Assembly: GCA_964541085.1 (NCBI GenBank)
Contig: CAZIPA010000051.1
Span: 1 to 8,345, forward strand
Direction of reading: 5' to 3'
Source of the DNA: UBA4644 sp964541085
Lineage (GTDB): Bacteria > Bacillota > Clostridia > Oscillospirales > Butyricicoccaceae
Length of the DNA stretch: 8,345 nucleotides
The notes beneath the pieces are model-generated. The model was given only the letters and a program-made list of their open reading frames with translations. It had not been told where the DNA came from and made no database searches. Positions 5,901 through 8,345 of the stretch are shown piece after piece; positions within the stretch are counted from its first letter, which is position 1, and every line of letters begins with the position of its first letter. A program made the translations under genes and the position numbers.

Positions 5901-8345
5901 GGTGTAGGGGGAATAGTGGACCTGAATCTGATTCCTCAGATATACAGGGGTCTTGAAAGTCTCGTACATGAACTGCTGGATATACTTCTTATCCAGCCAT
6001 GTCGCGCCCAGGCGTACCTCGATCTCGCTGGCCTCCAGGTCCTTGGGCTGTGCGGCAGTCAGCGCGGATACGTTGTGGTCAAAGAAATGGTCCTTTTCCG
6101 CCGCTCTCTGCGCGGTGCGGAGCTTCTGCCGCACGTTACCGGAGAGGTATTCGTCAGAGGTCTGCCAGCCCTTGTCCCAATGCTCACCGCCGTCCTCCCA
6201 ATCAAAGGGGCCGGTCCGGGGGTCCTTGTAGATGACGCCGTTCAGGTCCTCCACAATCTGCGGTATCTTCTCGCTGCCGCCCATGAGCGACGCCATGAAG
6301 CTCAGGTCCACATGGGCCTTTTCGCCAATGCAGACGGCCAGGGCCTCGCTGGCAGTGTCCACTCGATCAACGCGGCGCTGCTGCTTGATGGTTCGTTTGG
6401 TGAACATATCCGCTTTTTGCTTCAGCTTGCCGTCATCGTCCAGCACCTCCAGCGAACACAGGAGATAGTAGGAAGAATCGTCGGAAAAAGCCAGCCGGTT
6501 GCCACGGTCATTGATAAGCCCGAACTTGGCAGAAAAAGCATCATATCGCTGGTTCAGCTCTGCTTGCTTTTCGCGGATCTCCGTTTCAGAGCTGTACTCA
6601 TCCATCTGGAGCACGATCAGCTCATTCACGCAGTCCCGCAGGCCCACCATGCCCTTGATGCGTTCCCTGGCGGTGGCGTTCAGATCGGGACGAACCATGC
6701 GGCTGTTTTCACGGTAATATACCGTATCATCTACGACGGTATAGGAGTAGTTCTTGACGGAGGGGTCTGCGGGGATGGATGTGTCGATGGCCTCGCCGTC
6801 GCCCAGGTCGGGCAGCTCCGCCTCTTGATAGGTGCCGTGGATGTTCTGGATGGCCTCCTGAAGCTGGTCGGCCAGCTCCCGGCCCTCAATGGGTGCAACG
6901 GTGAAGTCCTGTCTGCCGTACTGGGTGCTTTCTGAGGTCTGCCTGCCCAGCACCATTTCCGGGTGGTCGATAAAGTAGCTGTTGATGGCAAAACCGTCTG
7001 CGTTCCGGCCCAGGTGTACCCAGTCCGGCTCTATGTCAATGGGCCGGTCACGCTTTTGCAGGAAAAGAATATCCGACACCACATCCGTTCCGGCATTGGC
7101 ACGGAACGCATTGTTGGGCAGACGGATGGCTCCCAGCAGCTCCGCCCGCTGGGCGATGTACTTACGGACTTCCGGGGACTGCTTATCCATGGTGTAACGG
7201 GAGGTCACGAAAGCAATCACGCCACCCGGACGCACTTGGTCCAGCGTCTTTGCAAAGAAGTAGTCGTGAATAGAAAAACCGAGCTTGTTGTAAGCCCGGT
7301 CATCCACCTGATATTGTCCAAACGGTACGTTGCCCACCGCAAGGTCGAAAAAATCCCTGCGGTCCGTGGTTTCAAAGCCCGCCACAGTAATGTCCGCCTT
7401 GGGATAGAGCTGCTTGGCGATGCGGCCGGTGATGCTGTCTAGCTCCACGCCGTACAGACGGCTGCTCCGCATTTCCTCTGGCAGCATCCCGAAGAAATTG
7501 CCCACGCCCATGGACGGCTCCAGGATGTTGCCAGTCTTGAATCCCATGTTGCCCACCGCGTCATAGATGGCCTTGATAACAGTGGGGCTGGTGTAGTGAG
7601 CGTTCAGGGTGGAGGCTCTTGCTGCCTCATATTCCTCCGGGGTCAGCAGATTCTTCAGCTCTGCGTATTCGGCGCTCCATTTTTCCTTGTTCGGGTCAAA
7701 AGCGTCGGCAAGGCCGCCCCAGCCCACATACCGGGACAGGACCTCTTGCTGTTCGGGTATAGCCTGTCTGCCGTCCGCCTCCAGATGTTTCAGCAGCTTG
7801 ATGGCATTGATGTTCGCCTGATACTTGGCTTTCGAGCCGCCGACGCCCAGGGCATCGTCCGTGATATGGAAATTCTGCGCGTTACGGCGGATCTCCGCCT
7901 TGGATTCTTCATACGCCGCTTTCTCGGCAGAGGCCACATTGGGAAAGGTCTGCCATTCACCGTCAATTTGGATGGCCACCGGCGTTCCACGGGGTTCCTC
8001 ACCGGGAGCGGCATCGGGAGCCTCCTGCTTCGGCGGGTCGTGTTCCGGCTCCGGGACGCGCAGGGTGCGAATCTCAATGTCGTAGGGAAGATTGTTTTTG
8101 TCAGCGGGATAGACCGCAACAGTCTCCTCAGTATAGGTGGGCATATCAATGGTATTACCCTGGCGAGTGATGGGCGGGCCAGACGGAACGGGAGCCTGGG
8201 TCTGTTCTTCCTGGGCGATCCGCTCCACATCAGCGGTCACTTGCCGGATAAACGGGTCCTGCTCCAGCTTCTCGGGGTCAACTACCTGACCGTCAACAAT
8301 TCCGCGCTGCTCCAGGGCCTCCCGGATGGCAACAGGGTCAATATC
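2919..8345 (-). CDS. Giant N6-DNA methylase / SNF2-type helicase (N-terminus beyond window)
   Basis: The frame is open to the window edge. 1808 residues are visible, numbered here from the edge codon. Relatives in Tn1549/CTn5-like elements are often longer, so substantial N-terminal sequence is probably missing. A linker with LPYDIEIRTLR (86-96) precedes an adenine methylase domain: HYTSP near 250, SAM-binding EPSMGVGNFF (276-285) and catalytic NVPF (339-342), a variant of NPPY/F. After about 550 less defined residues comes an SF2 helicase: Walker A HEVGAGKT (960-967), a helical insertion at about 1050-1105, Walker B VDES (1123-1126), ATGTPISNS (1174-1182), MGAGTNVQDR (1457-1466) and QRKGRIERQGN (1484-1494). 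A helical region with possible coiled coil (about 1680-1760) leads to a basic tail with PSVLDKLKTPP (1782-1792). The GTG at 8240 has no ribosome binding site and is not the start. All helicase motifs look intact. DNA remodelling or protection during transfer is inferred; phage P1 DarB has a similar methylase-helicase layout and an antirestriction role. It overlaps the next gene by one base. Confidence 0.93.
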   Translation of the reverse strand, partial: DIDPVAIREALEQRGIVDGQVVDPEKLEQDPFIRQVTADVERIAQEEQTQAPVPSGPPITRQGNTIDMPTYTEETVAVYPADKNNLPYDIEIRTLRVPEPEHDPPKQEAPDAAPGEEPRGTPVAIQIDGEWQTFPNVASAEKAAYEESKAEIRRNAQNFHITDDALGVGGSKAKYQANINAIKLLKHLEADGRQAIPEQQEVLSRYVGWGGLADAFDPNKEKWSAEYAELKNLLTPEEYEAARASTLNAHYTSPTVIKAIYDAVGNMGFKTGNILEPSMGVGNFFGMLPEEMRSSRLYGVELDSITGRIAKQLYPKADITVAGFETTDRRDFFDLAVGNVPFGQYQVDDRAYNKLGFSIHDYFFAKTLDQVRPGGVIAFVTSRYTMDKQSPEVRKYIAQRAELLGAIRLPNNAFRANAGTDVVSDILFLQKRDRPIDIEPDWVHLGRNADGFAINSYFIDHPEMVLGRQTSESTQYGRQDFTVAPIEGRELADQLQEAIQNIHGTYQEAELPDLGDGEAIDTSIPADPSVKNYSYTVVDDTVYYRENSRMVRPDLNATARERIKGMVGLRDCVNELIVLQMDEYSSETEIREKQAELNQRYDAFSAKFGLINDRGNRLAFSDDSSYYLLCSLEVLDDDGKLKQKADMFTKRTIKQQRRVDRVDTASEALAVCIGEKAHVDLSFMASLMGGSEKIPQIVEDLNGVIYKDPRTGPFDWEDGGEHWDKGWQTSDEYLSGNVRQKLRTAQRAAEKDHFFDHNVSALTAAQPKDLEASEIEVRLGATWLDKKYIQQFMYETFKTPVYLRNQIQVHYSPYTAEWQLSGKTMPRRNDIAAYTTYGTDRANAYRLLEDALNLRDVRIYDTVEDANGHERRVLNAKETTLAAQKQQLIKDAFKDWIWKDPERRETLVRQYNEEMNSTRPREYDGSHIVFSGMNPEITLREHQKNAIAHVLYGGNTLLAHEVGAGKTFEMVAAAMESKRLGLCSKSIFVVPNHLTDQWASEFLRLYPSANILVTTKKDFETHNRKKFCARIATGDYDAVIIGHSQFERIPISVERQEQLLRQQIEEITAGIQEVQDSGGENFTVKSLERTKKGLQQRLKKLQAEGRKDDVVTFEQLGVDRMFVDESDNYKNLFLYTKMRNVAGLSTTDAQKSSDMYAKCRYIDELTGNRGVVFATGTPISNSMTELYTIQRYLQHDRLQELGMGHFDCWASRFGETVTALELAPEGTGYRARTRFAKFFNLPELMNLFKEVADIKTADQLNLPTPEVEYHTIATKPTEIQQEMVKALSARATKVHNGSVRPEEDNMLKITSDGRKLGLDQRILNPLLPDESGTKVNQCVSNVLKFWREGEADKLTQLVFCDISTPRTAPSQRAAKASPGNLDSPEIRALEDAIPLDEEKESPFTIYEDVRQKLIEGGMPPEQIAFIHDANTDVKKRELFAKVRSGQVRVLMGSTAKMGAGTNVQDRLIALHDLDCPWRPRDLTQRKGRIERQGNQNEKVHVCRYVTEGTFDAYLWQTVENKQRFISQIMTSKSPVRSCEDVDATALSFAEIKALCAGDPRIKERMDLDVEVSKLKILKAAHQSKQFQLEDNLLKYFPEQIKENTGFIRGLEADLQTLAAHPLPKEGFVGMEIRGDKLTDKENAGAALLDACKEFKGKEPVQIGSYRGFSMSIAFDPIWQRHTLTLKGQMTHEVDLGTDAKGNLLRIENALDRTPDRLRAVQAQLENLYNQQEAAKAEVGKPFPQEQELAEKTARLVELDLILNLDSKGRNQPEQAIAKTNRPSVLDKLKTPPVHSTPDKPHKKEMEVR

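Noticed and set aside
3273..6935. Plus-strand open frame of 1220 codons antisense to the methylase-helicase
   Set aside because: It is exactly in register with the sense codons, so it stays open only because the sense gene avoids TTA, CTA and TCA. It has no ribosome binding site and no recognisable domain, while the sense frame has full methylase and helicase motifs.
8238..8240. GTG at 8240 as start of the methylase-helicase
   Set aside because: No Shine-Dalgarno sequence precedes it, and the frame continues open for 35 codons to the window edge. The gene is partial.
1..8345. CRISPR array, tRNA, rRNA, insertion sequence or element end
   Set aside because: No regularly spaced repeats, no tRNA or rRNA sequence, no transposase and no terminal inverted repeat or integrase were recognised by reading both strands.

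Overview
The window is the mobilisation end of an integrative and conjugative element (ICE), or a close relative, from a Gram-positive host, most likely a gut-type Clostridia species. The basis is protein family and gene order. A MobA/VirD2-type relaxase, a MobC relaxosome protein, a small CD1845-type membrane protein, a DUF3849 protein and a giant N6-methylase/SNF2-helicase in this order are characteristic of the Tn1549 / C. difficile CTn5 group of elements. The DNA is GC-rich, codon use strongly avoids TTA, CTA and TCA, and every gene has a strong GGAGG-type ribosome binding site. No resistance gene, integrase or element end is visible, so element boundaries cannot be placed.

All five genes read on the minus strand, so the transcript runs from right to left. 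From right: 8345-2919 is the methylase-helicase, whose N-terminus lies beyond the window. It overlaps by one base (TAATG) the DUF3849 gene (2919-2416). Two bases later comes mobC (2413-2075), followed at once by an intrinsic terminator (2070-2038). Next is the small three-helix membrane protein gene (1973-1683), then a second terminator-like hairpin (1662-1628). The relaxase gene (1607-183) starts about 20 bases beyond that hairpin. Positions 1-182 hold no gene but carry a dense set of inverted repeats.

Working model: MobC and the relaxase form the relaxosome, which nicks the origin of transfer and pilots one strand to the recipient. The methylase-helicase and the DUF3849 protein are translationally coupled and end in the same 27-residue tail (PSVxxKLKxPP plus a basic stretch), which suggests a common partner or a common export route. 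The small membrane protein sits between two terminators, and relaxase expression appears to depend on readthrough of the second one.

The gene set is a known type of ICE module, not an obviously new system. The parts I find least explained are the shared C-terminal tail, the terminator placed directly before the relaxase, a perfect 12-bp hairpin in the DUF3849/mobC junction, and the hairpin-rich segment after the relaxase. The position of oriT is not settled by sequence alone; candidates are listed.
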